In this document: one piece after another, positions 1-10,859 of the stretch
Position numbering within the stretch: the first letter of the stretch is position 1
How the letters are laid out: every line of letters begins with the position of its first letter
From: Hofstenia miamia
Lineage: Eukaryota; Xenacoelomorpha; Acoela
Length of the DNA stretch: 64,000 nt
Direction of reading: 5' to 3'
Assembly (NCBI GenBank): GCA_004352715.1
Contig: SCFE01000037.1
Span: 1,751,420 to 1,815,419, forward strand
The notes under the pieces: model-generated
Database searches by the model: none
What the model was told of the DNA's origin: nothing
The model's input: the letters and a program-made list of their open reading frames with translations, nothing else
Made by a program: the position numbers and the translations under genes

Positions 1-1433
1 CAGTCATGCTCAAAGTCTGAAAAAAATTGCCTGTTGATTGTATAAAAAAATGGTAGAATGAACTGTTTGCAATCAATTAATTAGTCCAATTAATTGATCC
101 CAATTAATTTTTCTAAACATCTGAACCGCAATTGCTTATGAAAATTTAAATGCAAACTATACCATCTTGAAAGAAGAGAACACAGCTAATTTAGAGAACA
201 TAAACTTGCAATAAATCTATAACTTCATTTGTGAATAGATTATTTACATTGAAAAATTAATTGTGTTCATTTGAGCAACATACTTGCAGTATTGTAAAAA
301 GCTGTTGAGCTACGAAAATAAATACAGTCTAGTGTCTATATATCAGCGATTTTCATTTTGAGATAATAACAGACAACATAGAATTAGATCTTTGTTAGGT
401 AGACAAAACATCGTCTGTACACTAATTTACATACAAGAACGAAATCGTTAAGCGTCAAATCACACATTATTCGCAAAGACGGAAATTGTTTAACAAACAG
501 ACTGTTACATTAACACATTCAATGCTCTGTGAATTTTATACTAACACCTCAAAATATGAAAGAACAAGAAAACATTTCATTTCTTTAAAAGTTGTTAGTA
601 AACTGTTGCGTTGCGCCAAAGAACTGATTATATCATGGGCGAAGAAAAACGGGAGGGGGCGGCTTGAGGGGGGGTGAAGCTCCCCCTAAGTCAAAGCAAA
701 AATATGATAAAGCCCCTCAAAGAAATCAACAACAAAATAACAAAAGGAAATCTAATTTTAGACCTTCAAGTCTTAGAAAGCTGTACTCGGCCCTGGATTA
801 TATTGTAGGTGTAAAAATATACAGTATCATCAATTGAGAATTCCTTTTATATCCAGCGCAAATTAACTTAAAATTAAACGAATATCAATCAACAAATTAA
901 AAACTGTGGCCATATTAACCGGATAAACTGGCTAGTTGTTAATTTGGTTTGCGTTGTGGTCTAATGGTACTTGTGTATATATTCATTCCATATTTTCCAA
1001 TCGATGTTATTTGATAACATAAAATTGGTAAACGAGTGCCATCATTTATATTGCTATGTTTTGTATATAAAGGTGTTGAAGATATAACTGAACCGCTTAT
1101 TTGGCAAATCTGATTTATCCCTATCGTTCTCCACGAAGATCAAATGTGTTTGTGTGTGTGTGGTACACTGTTGACTTGTTTAATTAAAAATCCGCTTTCT
1201 AGCACAGAAAAATCATGACAAAAGCTTGGACAAACATCCTTAGTGTAGCACACAAAAATTCTGAAAATAGTTTAAAGAAACATCGCCAATGTCGCATCGC
1301 CTTTAATTTCACTTGCAGAAATACTATTTACAATTAACTGGAATTAACTGAAAACCAAAAATCAACTTTCCATTGAAAAAATCATTCAAACATTTTAAAC
1401 ATTTTAAAATTAAATTATTAATAATTTTATGTA
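1..1433. other. AT-rich non-coding stretch
   Basis: No convincing coding region. A short G-rich patch near 645-700, with a G run followed by GTGAAGCTCCCCCTAAG, resembles the worn end of a mobile element. A small GT microsatellite lies at about 1146-1162. If Scm continues leftward, this is intron or downstream DNA of that gene. Confidence 0.5.
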
Positions 1434-2119
1434 CAGTGCCGGTCAAAAGGGTTACGCCGCTCATCTTCACATTTTTTCTGCAATGAGGAATACAATAGCT
1501 TTGATTTTTATCACTGGGCTCAATTTTGGCATTGTGGATTCAAATTTTTATGTAATTTATTAATAAAAAATATCGTTCTCATCCTATGCCCCAATGAATG
1601 GGCGCCCTAAAAACTATCTCCATAAATTTACATACTATGAAATTAAAAGTTAAAAATTCGAAAGCACAGTAAGAAATTTAGTTTATTCTAAATTTTGTGT
1701 ACGAATTTATTCAGAAAATTTGGAAACATTAAGAGTAAAAGTTTGTAAAAATCCTATTACATCACTGATTTTGAAGAAAATTCATTTAAAGTAATGGGAT
1801 TTTAGCAACATATGAGTGGTTTATTTTTCAAGACAACGGAATACATTGATGCAAAAATTTAAGAATAAACTAATTTTTTTATTCTGAACTCGATTTTTTC
1901 ACTATAATTTACATAGCATAATTATTTATGAAGATAGTTTTTAGGGTGCCCCTTCATAGGGACATAGGATGAGAACGATATTTTTCATTAAAAAATTAAA
2001 TGAAAATTTGAATTCACAATGCCAAAATTGAGCTTAGTGATAAAAATCAAAGCTATTGTATTCCTCATAGCAGAAATAAATTGTGAAGATGAGTGGCCTA
2101 ACTCTTTTGACCGGCACTG
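1434..2119. mobile_element. Long-TIR (foldback) Tc1/mariner-type MITE
   Basis: The ends are perfect inverted repeats CAGTGCCGGTCAAAAG / CTTTTGACCGGCACTG, each flanked by TA (1432-1433 and 2120-2121), the usual target duplication of the Tc1/mariner superfamily. The inverted symmetry goes far beyond the tips: the left-arm blocks near 1485-1545 and 1570-1625 reappear inverted near 2030-2085 and 1925-1990, so the single strand could fold into one long hairpin. No transposase frame is present, so it is non-autonomous and depended on an enzyme encoded elsewhere. Confidence 0.88.
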
Positions 2120-2174
2120 TATTAAATAATCTTTACACATTGTATTTTTCATATTATTCCCTGGGCCAGATTAA

Positions 2175-2379
2175 CCCTCAAATGGCAATTGATTTATTGG
2201 ACCCCAGAGCCAATTCTTAAACTTCTCGCCAATTATAAATATAATGAATTTAGGCAAGTTCATAGAAAAATTAAATATTTTATATATGGTTTTAAGAAAT
2301 GTACAAAAAAATTTGAATTTTGAAAGAAGTTTTTCCACTTTAAATAGCAAATTGAATTTTCTTTATTGTCACTTGAGGG
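2175..2379. mobile_element. piggyBac-type MITE, copy 1 (TTAA target sites)
   Basis: A 205-bp element bounded by TTAA at 2171-2174 and 2380-2383. The ends start CCCTCAAATGGCAATT on the left and, inverted, CCCTCAAGTGACAAT on the right. TTAA duplication and a CCC start are standard for piggyBac-superfamily elements. There is no coding capacity. A second copy in the opposite orientation lies at 32562-32850. The middle holds a short TA-rich stretch (near 2276-2290), at the place where the second copy has a long TA microsatellite. Confidence 0.82.
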
Positions 2380-2383
2380 TTAA

Positions 2384-4036
2384 AGTATATATGAACTTAA
2401 TGAGTGGATAACACTACACTACCATAACTCATAATTCTATATTTTACTATAAATATAATTATCCATCAACCCCACGATGACTTTTCAAATTTTTTTGACA
2501 AATATACAACGAATCCCATTTTTAATTAATGGCTGGAAATCAATGAATTTTTTCAAGAACACATTTTTCTCAAATTTTTGGCTTTTAGTAATCAAGTATA
2601 AAACATTCCTTTGAAGCGTTTCATAACTTCGGATATGTTTGACAAACAATTTATTATTCAAATATTTTTGGTAATCATAAAAACAGATAGCGAAATATTT
2701 AAAAAAATATAATTTGGTGGATAAATACATTGTTCGAAAATGTTTTTTCTAAAAAAATAAGTGTAATTAATTGTAGAGATATAACAGATTTAGTGAATGA
2801 AAGCACATAATAAACGTTCTATTAAAATATAGGTTGATTCTTGTTCTTAACTATAGTCATAGTGAGCATCTCGTGATCGTGAAATAAAACTATCATAGAA
2901 AATTTCTTATGGTTACAGTAAATAAGCAAAGTGCAAAATGACTACAGAATGTAGTCGCCTGACCTGATAAGGACCAAACTTTACAAGGGTTTTCTTCGAT
3001 TCTATTAGGAAAGCGTTGGACCGCGCGCAAACGATACAATTTCTGTTACTAAACTAATTAAGATAAGAAATCCCATTGGAGGATTTCAAATTATTTCAAA
3101 AGTATCCTATCAGATTGCGCGCTATAATTGGCTTAGCAATGAAAGTTGTATCATTTGCGTCCTACCTTAGCATTCCTGTTAACTTAATTTTTAAGATATA
3201 GTAAATGCCCAACACAAATTTTTGTATTGCAGGTAATGACAAAATTTATAAGTTATTTACTGAATAATATTCAGAACTACAGTCGAGCCCCTAAGTCATT
3301 TGAATTCGAGATAAGTTAAAAATCGCCAGTCGCAAGCGGTTATAAATCGGTTTTAGATCTGTTGAGTGCTGTTGGCACATGTATTTCTCAAAAGACTGAA
3401 GCTTCAAAATTTAGAAGATTTCTGCGATATAACGGATGGCTCGCGAAAGTAAATGGAGATTTATTTCAAATTAATTTGATAAATTTTTGAAGTTATAGAT
3501 GAAATTCCGAGAAATTTCTTTGATTTGGAAAAGCAGTTGAACTCTGAATTTATATAAGAACATATTTTCTCATTCGTTACAATGTGATAAGCAAAGCTTA
3601 GCGCTGCTCGAGCTGATGGCTCGCTCAAAGCTTTAAGGTGAAAACTGCTAAAAATTCAAATTTGAAATCAAACATTAAAATGGAATACAAAAACAGGCAT
3701 AATTGTACCAATTTTTTTAACACAAAAAGGTAATGTTCAAAAATCAAAATCCGGCTTTCTCGACTAATTTAATGGAAAGTTATTTCCCAATGGCCTCCCA
3801 TTTAAAACAACAGATTTTGCAAGAATGTGTGCACAATTTCAAAGTGTTGCAAGCAAGTTACTTTACTCCTTCACCAGCAAGGCAACCGAAAAAAGGCTAA
3901 CCCACAATAAATATAGCATTAAAAAATCTTGGGCTGTTAACAAAAAGTTTAAAAATAAGCCTGACCTTGCATCAAATCAGTGAGTTGTGATTTTAACTCA
4001 ATCCATTGCATCACAACATTTTAAGGATTCAAAACC
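2384..4036. other. AT-rich non-coding stretch
   Basis: No recognisable gene. A loose inverted pair around 3018-3045 (GCGCGCAAACGATACAATTTC) and 3142-3165 (GAAAGTTGTATCATTTGCGTCC) may be the ends of a small worn hairpin element. Confidence 0.4.
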
Positions 4037-4040
4037 TTAA

Positions 4041-4956
4041 ACAGCCTAGCGTCCGTTTTAAAGGAGAAACTGCTTTTCCAATTTTACAAAGAATTTTCTT
4101 CAAGCCTATTTCCAAATTTGAAAATTTTGGGGCATGGGTAGGTCTATTGGGGAACATACTTTAATGCAATGTTGAAAATGTCTATTAAAGCTTTTTACTA
4201 TGGTAAAGGTATTTGAAAAGATTGAGAAGTTTTCTTTGGAAATTTGAAAATCTTGGAGCATTGGTAGGTCTATTGGGGAACATACTTTAATGCAATGTTG
4301 AAAATGTCTATTAAAGCTTTTTACTATGGTAAAGGTATTTGAAAAGATTGAGAAGTTTTCTTTGGAAATTTGAAAATCTTGGAGCATTGGTAGGTCTATT
4401 GGGGAACATACTTTAATGCAATGTTGAAAATGTCTATTAAAGCTTTTTACTATGGTAAAGGTATTTGAAAAGATTGAGAAGTTTTCTTTGGAAATTTGAA
4501 AATCTTGGGGCATGGGTAGGTCTATTGGGGAACATACTTTAATGCAATGTTGAAAATTTCTCTTAAAGCTTATTGCTGTGGCAGAGATTGTTGAAGAGAT
4601 TAAAAAGTTTTCTTAGATATTTTCGAATTTTTGCAAAAGCTTTCAATTCTCTTCATACCTAGTTTTAATGTATTTATAAATTTTTGGCCCCCCTGGAGGC
4701 AACAAAGAACTTTGACTGTTTCTTGATATGTGCAAAGATATTCCAAACCAATTGTGGCGTGCTGTGTGCAAAGTCCGAGGTCGCGGCGCTTCGATGGGAC
4801 AAGGCCAGCACGCGGACTTAGAGCGAAGAAGAAAAGGAGACTCTCCTCTATCATGTGGTACTTTCAGATTGAGCACACCATTAATAGTTTTTGAACTATA
4901 AGCATTTAAAATTTTTTTATAGGATCATGAAATTTTTTTAAAAACCACCAGGCTGT
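4041..4956. mobile_element. TTAA-bounded non-autonomous element carrying a tandem array
   Basis: The left border reads CCTTAA then ACAGCCTAGCG. The right border, inverted, reads CCTTAA then ACAGCCTGGTG. TTAA sits at 4037-4040 and 4957-4960 with about 12 bp of terminal inverted repeat. TTAA duplication suggests the piggyBac superfamily, although the tip does not begin with the usual CCC. No transposase is present. The interior is largely the 126-bp tandem array described separately. Confidence 0.5.
4090..4622. repeat. 126-bp tandem repeat array, about four copies
   Basis: The marker TAGGTCTATTGGGGAACATA begins at 4139, 4265, 4391 and 4517, an exact 126-bp spacing. The two central copies look identical; the first and last are diverged. 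Because 126 is a multiple of 3, one reading frame stays open across the array on the minus strand (4106-4513) and repeats a 42-residue unit. This is best read as a by-product of the period, not a gene. Confidence 0.95.
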
Positions 4957-5374
4957 TTAAGGTTAAATGTGTTTGTTCTCAATAGAATATGTGGTTTGTA
5001 ACATACACTTAACTATTCTGTATTCGCATCAAATTTCAAAAACCATAACTTTATTATTATTTCTTATCCCTTAGTTAAGCATTGTATCTTTAAAGTTACA
5101 TACCATGTATTATCACATGCATAACTTTAAGGATAATATTACGTAACATTGAAACAGTTTTTGTAATTTACTCTCAGTTTCAGACATTTCGGAGCCAAAT
5201 TAATCCGCACTTCTTAATTATACGCATTCTCACGGCCGCTTAATCACCGTACGTCGTTGACGAATCAGATTTTTTATCGTGGCAATTAGCAAGTAAGTAA
5301 GCGTTATGAAACCGCGATCCCAATCAGTGACTCATACCTGTTTTAATTGTGATTGATCAATTTAAAGTTATCAG

Positions 5375-5661
5375 TAGGGACCGGAAACATATATTTTTAC
5401 ATATTTTGCTAAAGCATTGCAAATGAGCTGAAACAAGTATTTTCGACCAACATGTCATTTTTAGATATGTAGTAACTATTCAATAGCACATATTTTCACA
5501 TATTTTATCAAATATTCGCATATATATGAAACCATAACATTGATTAAGATATTGGTCATTTTCAGCAAGTTTTGGATAAGTCGTCAATAATAAGAAAATC
5601 ATTCCCCATATTTTTACGACCCTGGCCTGTTTTGACCGATGGGGAACATGGGTAAAATGTG

Positions 5662-5696
<35 letters not shown>

Positions 5697-6163
5697 GAAA
5701 CATTTCAGATAAATCAAGGATTGTATAGATGGCTTGGGTGATGATAGAGTGTTGATACAAAATGTGAAAGATGCATTTAACAATATAATTATTGTTTAGC
5801 AACGCTAATTGGTTTAGCAAATTTGTTTATCAGAAAAAACGTCTCTGCTGCAAGCCAATTGAGAATGAAAATAAATTTTCTGGGATTTTAGTGAATTATC
5901 CTGCTGCGAAAAACAAATTTGATGCCATCAAAACTGGATTACATCAGTGAAAGTTGAAAGACTCTTTTCAAAAGGAAGAAACGAGGTTAGAGATAAGCTA
6001 TACATTCCAATTGACAATCTTGCGTCTAAATTGTTGATTACTACGTTTCCTTAGTAAAATACAAGTATTTTGGTCAAATATTTATATCACATGCTTAATG
6101 GTTTTTAAGAACATATTTGTCGCATATTTTGACTGCTTTTAGCACAATTTTTTCCGGTCCCTA
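5375..6163 (+). mobile_element. Internally deleted hAT element with transposase C-terminal remnant
   Basis: The ends TAGGGACCGGAAA / TTTCCGGTCCCTA are inverted. They are flanked by GTTATCAG (5367-5374) and GTTACCAT (6164-6171), an 8-bp target duplication matching at 6 of 8 positions, as expected for hAT. Near 5950-6054 the plus strand reads VKVERLFSKGRNEVRDKLY and then an isoleucine/leucine-rich tail ending in a stop. This resembles the C-terminal dimerisation region of hAT transposases (VERLFS motif). The rest of the enzyme is missing or broken, and a TA microsatellite (5664-5693) sits in the middle. It is non-functional. Confidence 0.8.
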
Positions 6164-6171
6164 GTTACCAT

Positions 6172-6883
6172 ATGTCAATTTTGGGCATATTTTTGCTTGC
6201 TGCATGAAATTTTTGGACATTTAACCATGGTATCCTTAAAAATACATTTAAATAATAGGTTGAATATGTAAAGAAACTACGAAAAAGTTTCAGTTTATAG
6301 ATTACTTGAATTAATAGGAATAGTAATAAATTTTATTGTTCATGTAATTCTGGTAAATTTAGGGTTCTAGCGGAAAATGAATGAGCACGAAAAATAATAA
6401 ATTAAGTCTTAAAACAAATGCAAAATTTGTCAAAAGAAAACATAAGGTACCAACCTTTAATGAACAACTCAATAAGAAGAAAATTAAAAAATTGGACATC
6501 AAGAAACATGAGAAGAAAGTTAATTTATTAATAGGAGCTATTAATTTCATTGTTCTAACTGAAAATCAATATTCTAAAAAGATGTTAAAATGCATATTTT
6601 TTAAATAATGATGTTTATTTGTTTCCAAACAATTGACAATGCATAAAAACCTAAATGGCCTAATATCAAATAATGTTCACACTATTATTAAGAATGTTTC
6701 TTCGTTAGTTAAAATATTGCAGACGGAATTTAAAAACAGCTGAAGTGTAGAAAATGTATACTCAGAATTAAATTATAATATTTGCATTATGAAGATCAAG
6801 GACAATTGCTGATGTTATAAATTGTATAAATATTAGATGGGAAAGCTTATGGAATAAAAAATACAAATTACGTCTATATCCAC
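6172..6883. other. AT-rich stretch beside the Scm MBT2 exon
   Basis: It probably belongs to the intron that follows the MBT2 exon of Scm on the minus strand. A 75-codon lysine-rich open frame (6381-6608, plus strand) is present, but it has no recognisable domain and is close to what AT-rich DNA yields by chance. Confidence 0.4.
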
Positions 6884-7118
6884 CAGGTGGTTGAATAGGA
6901 TGCTGGACTCTTTTACACCAGTACAGCGCAAACAAATCTCGGTCGTAATAATGCGTCCAATAGTCCCACCCACCGCTCCAACCATCAAAATGGACTTTCA
7001 GCATATCTCCCCTCACCTCAGCAACAGTTGCTGGTGATATTAGATGAGGAATCTTTTTGTCCACAGCCTCCAACTTATCTCCAACTTGGAATAGATTACC
7101 CAGAGGTGTCGGAGGTTC
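6884..7118 (-). CDS. Scm: Scm-like Polycomb protein, exon carrying MBT repeat 2
   Basis: This 235-bp exon is phase 0 at its start and phase 1 at its end. The acceptor ...CTTTATTTAG precedes GAACCTCCG, and the exon stops at CCACCTG before GTGGAT. It reads EPPTPLGNLFQVGDKLEAVD, then PHLISPATVAEVRGD, HFDGWSGGWDYW and HPIQPPG. This follows the second MBT repeat of Scm/SCMH1 (family pattern LEAVDrkNP..icPATvgeVrG....FDGWrGafDYW....QPPG). MBT repeats bind methylated lysine on histones, and Scm links PRC1 and PRC2. Unusual here: the asparagine after LEAVD is isoleucine (VDKKIP), and the usual PVGWC is ALYWC. The next exons (linker, SLED, SAM) were not found to the left. Confidence 0.9.
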
Positions 7119-7129
7119 CTAAATAAAGA

Positions 7130-7631
7130 AAAAAGGTAACTGAAATATTCATAAAAGTGTCAAAACCTTAACTTTTACACTAAAGTAAGTGCACATCTGC
7201 AAGTGGTGAATCTTTCATTAAAAATATTAAATCTTTACAAAGCACCCAAGAAATATTAAGATTGAAATTTTATGTTAATTATAATATAAATAATATTATT
7301 TTCTAGGAAATTATGTTTGTCATCCTGTAAATCAGGAAATAAATACGGAGTTCATTAACTGAAACAAATAACAAATTATTGAATCATCCATTTTACAAAT
7401 CAATTTGATGTTGAAAAGGAAATGCTGACCTTTTTTTGAGGACTACCACTTCATGGAAAACCATTTTTTGAAAATAACTTATCATATCTTGTTTACTAAT
7501 AAACTAATGATTCTTAGCAAAGGTGATAGTCGAAATCCCACAGACTATACCACCAAAGGTGACCATCACATGGTGAGTAATAAACAAAGAAACAACTACT
7601 AATCGGGCAGTACATATTTGAAAATAATGTT
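7130..7631. other. Scm intron, no feature seen
   Basis: AT-rich DNA between the MBT2 exon acceptor and a Penelope-like fragment. A polypyrimidine tract (TTACCTTTTTTCTTTATTTAG on the minus strand) serves the MBT2 acceptor. Confidence 0.5.
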
Positions 7632-7671
7632 GTGCAAAATATCAATATACAAAATAGGCTATCAATTTATN

Positions 7672-7709
<38 letters not shown>

Positions 7710-8020
7710 GACCATCTAAACGGCCACCTTGAAACCAAAATATTCAACCAACATCACGAATTGAAGAAAAAAAATTTCGAAACAGCAATGAGAACTAGCC
7801 ACACTAAGATCTGTGAGGCATTAATTATAAAACAACATAAAATAGAAAACATTTTAAATAAGCAATGCAATTTGGGAAAAAAATGAAATAAAAAGTTTTT
7901 AGTGTATGTAAAATAATTAACTTTAGTGTAGAATGTTATAAATTAGCATTTTTTTACCGCAATTGTAAACCGATGATGAATATTATATAGTCGAAACGTT
8001 TTTATTTAAATTTATATATA
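7632..8020 (+). pseudogene. Penelope-like retroelement 3' fragment (GIY-YIG tail)
   Basis: After a TA microsatellite (7675-7707) the plus strand encodes DHLNGHLETKIFNQHHELKK, and further on KICEALIIKQHKIENILNKQ, before a stop at about 7884. The pattern H-(n)-EA-I-I-x-x-H-K-x-x-x-N is the usual C-terminal end of the GIY-YIG endonuclease of Penelope-like elements (homes such as SE-x-x-IKEALYIRKHKPxLN). About 85 bp after the stop, 7971-7998 reads CGATGATGAATA...TCGAAACG, resembling the CUGAUGA...CGAAA core of the hammerhead ribozymes known in these elements. The 5' part has been replaced by the microsatellite. This is a family-level inference from a short match. Confidence 0.5.
7675..7707. repeat. 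TA microsatellite
   Basis: An uninterrupted (TA)n run with one ambiguous base (n) just before it at 7671, probably a sequencing or assembly slip. Confidence 0.95.
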
Positions 8021-8092
8021 TATACACTCGAAACATGTATACATAAAATATTTCTTGTTTTTTACAATTAATAGTTTAAGCACACTTTGTAC

Positions 8093-8094
<2 letters not shown>

Positions 8095-8129
<35 letters not shown>
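8095..8129. repeat. TA microsatellite
   Basis: An uninterrupted (TA)n of about 35 bp in Scm intron DNA. Confidence 0.95.
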
Positions 8130-8135
<6 letters not shown>

Positions 8136-9163
8136 AAGGTAAAATAAACAAACTATAAAAATGGTCTATAAAATCCTGCAACAAATTATATATATTAACA
8201 ATAAAAACTGCATTAAAAGAAAGAATTTCAAATTGTAGCAGTCGTAGATTTGAGGGTCATTAACATGTGAAAACACATTAAATTATATTTTAAATGTTAT
8301 TAGAAGTGCCCATCGAGAGTGAATAAACCAAACGAATATCAAAAGGATAATGGGGTTTATGCACGATTAATCAGTGCTTCAGCTCTGACAACAAACACAT
8401 GTTGGTAAATTTCAGAGAAGTCTTTCGGATCACTACCAAATGAAGATATGATATGACTCATAGTTGACAGGCACTCCATTAAAACGTGTGACATATTTTT
8501 TCCCTAATCTTACAAGACATCTTTGGCAGACATAATAAATACAAAATTGAAATGATGTCTAAAGCCAAATAGCCAAATTGTACTGGTAACAAAGCAAAAC
8601 ATACATTTAAAAGAGTTCATCGAATGAAATAACTTAACGAATTTTAATCTTACAAAAGAATATAAATATTTATAAATGTTCAAATGCGTTAAGAAATAGA
8701 CGTTAACAAGAAAGTAAATTTCAGTAATGTCAAATATTGAACGTGTTGAAAATTAACTTTGTATTTCATTATAGCATAATACAGCTGTGGTATGGCACAC
8801 TTATCTGCAAAATGATAATATTTTGCTCCCTTTCTAAAAATAGGCCACTGCACTGTTTGACATATTCTTTCATATTAGTAGACAATCCAAAATTTCTTTG
8901 AACATTTCAGAATGTTTTGACGAAATAAAACGAATTGAAAAAGAATGTAATTTGAACATTTGCTGAATACTTTAAGCCGAATAAATTTCTTTGTTTAAAA
9001 ATTACTAAGGTAAAATATTTACCACACTTGCCAGCTTCTAAACCAGTAGCGTAGACAGAATAAAAAATCAGGAGGGGCAGAATCATTTCCTGGAGGAGCA
9101 ATAAACTGATTTAATTAAAATTTTGAAAATAAGTGCAGTACATTATTCAATTTTGTAAATATT
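8130..9163. other. AT-rich Scm intron
   Basis: No gene recognised. At about 9045-9105, AACCAGTAGCGTAGACAGAAT followed by AGGAGGGGCAGAATC resembles the CAGTGGCGTAGC type of transposon end seen in many invertebrate genomes, but no partner end was found. Confidence 0.4.
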
Positions 9164-9599
9164 TAGTATATATATATATANNNNNNNNNNNNNNNNNNNN
9201 NNNNNNNNNNNNNNNNNNNNNNNNNNNNNNNNNNNNNNNNNNNNNNNNNNNNNNNNNNNNNNNNNNNNNNNNNNNNNNNNNNNNNNNNNNNNNNNNNNNN
9301 NNNNNNNNNNNNNNNNNNNNNNNNNNNNNNNNNNNNNNNNNNNNNNNNNNNNNNNNNNNNNNNNNNNNNNNNNNNNNNNNNNNNNNNNNNNNNNNNNNNN
9401 NNNNNNNNNNNNNNNNNNNNNNNNNNNNNNNNNNNNNNNNNNNNNNNNNNNNNNNNNNNNNNNNNNNNNNNNNNNNNNNNNNNNNNNNNNNNNNNNNNNN
9501 NNNNNNNNNNNNNNNNNNNNNNNNNNNNNNNNNNNNNNNNNNNNNNNNNNNNNNNNNNNNNNNNNNNNNNNNNNNNNNNNNNNNNNNATATATATATAT
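9164..9599. repeat. TA microsatellite with 407-bp assembly gap
   Basis: (TA)n runs enter the gap on the left (9164-9180) and leave it on the right (9588-9599). N fills 9181-9587. The long open frames that cross it are artefacts. Confidence 0.95.
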
Positions 9600-10560
9600 C
9601 TGAAATGCATGTCATATTTTAGATAATTAAGCGTCTCAGCTCAATTCAACTTGCAATAAGAAAAATTATTTCATCGATTCAAACTAATCTAGGACAGGCA
9701 CATAGCTAGGATTATGGCCCGTAAAGTATATGGGATGGGGCAGTCCCACTACTATGTATTCAAACTTTAAAAGAATCAATGAAATTTTTTAATATATTTT
9801 TAAACAAGCTATATAACAAGACGTCATTGATCGATTTCTTAACAATTTATGGTAGTAATAGGAACAATAGTTAATACTATCAAACTTTCAACTGAAATAT
9901 AATCTATTTTATATACTTAGTTATCTCAGCTCAAGTTGCAATGAGAAATATGTTTTAAGATGCATGACCTTAATATAATAACTGCATGTCTCACATAACC
10001 ATATGCAGCCATTATTAAGGCTGACTAAGAAACTATGTTTCTTATTGGCCATAAGCATTAGTAAACTAACGCCCATATTCCACAGCTTTTGTCTAGCATT
10101 GATGAGCCCCCTCTGCAATAGCAGGCTCATAAACGCGTTCAACCAGGGCTGCGTGTTGTGCACTAGACACAGTATGAGCTTGTTTGGTTTACTGCTACTA
10201 ACTGTTTCAGCCGCTAAAATAGTCTAAAATTATACCCACTCCCACGCTTCTTATATAAATGTAACAGCATGAACTGCTTGACGCAAAATAACGTCTAATA
10301 ATGATGTTGATTTGGCGGATAAATAAAAGTTAGTAATGTTAAACATCTAGCCAATCGGTTGTTAATTGAAATTCGTAATTCCTTCATGTTTAAATACTCG
10401 AGTGTGGAAATAAAATCAAACCTAATTCAGGTTAAATTTAACGTGTAGCCGAATTCTTTTTAATTGCATATTAAATTTGATCTGAAAGTTATTTAAATAG
10501 GGCCATTTAACATTTATTTATTTTTTAACTAAACAATATTAATAGTAATAGGTTCATTCT
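9600..10560. other. Scm intron, repeat-like patches
   Basis: No gene recognised. At 9696-9760 the text ...GGACAGGCACATAGCTAGGATTATGGCCC looks like a worn transposon end. The somewhat GC-richer block 10000-10190 gives short frames on both strands with no family resemblance. Confidence 0.35.
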
Positions 10561-10564
10561 GCTT

Positions 10565-10790
10565 CAAAAAGAGGGGGCTAGACTTCGTTTGGGGGGGGGG
10601 GGCTTGCCNNNNNNNNNNNNNNNNNNNNNNNNNNNNNNNNNNNNNNNNNNNNNNNNNNNNNNNNNNNNNNNNNNNNNNNNNNNNNNNNNNNNNNNNNNNN
10701 NNNNNNNNNNNNNNNNNNNNNNNNNNNNNNNNNNNNNNNNNNNNNNNNNNNCCCCCCCCCCCTCCCCTCCCCGTAGCTACGCCAGTGATC
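10565..10790. mobile_element. hAT-like element remnant with G/C homopolymers and a gap
   Basis: A G12 run (about 10591-10602) enters a 143-bp gap (10609-10751), and a C-rich run follows it. The right border, read inverted, is CACTGGCGTAGCTACGGGG, close to the CAGTGGCGTAGC ends of a common invertebrate hAT-like family. No matching left end or target duplication is visible, so the family call is tentative. Confidence 0.45.
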
Positions 10791-10859
10791 TAAACCCCAA
10801 GTACTCTACTTCAATAACACAGAATAAAATGTACAATTGCGCCTCTGTAAACTGTTAGG

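Noticed and set aside
4106-4513. 135-codon minus-strand open frame with a 42-residue repeat
   Set aside because: It is produced by the 126-bp tandem array; the sequence is AT-rich and has no support as a protein.
6381-6608. Lysine-rich 75-codon plus-strand frame
   Set aside because: No family pattern; such frames are frequent in A-rich DNA.
9133-9615. Open frames crossing the gap at 9181-9587
   Set aside because: They consist almost entirely of unknown bases between TA runs.
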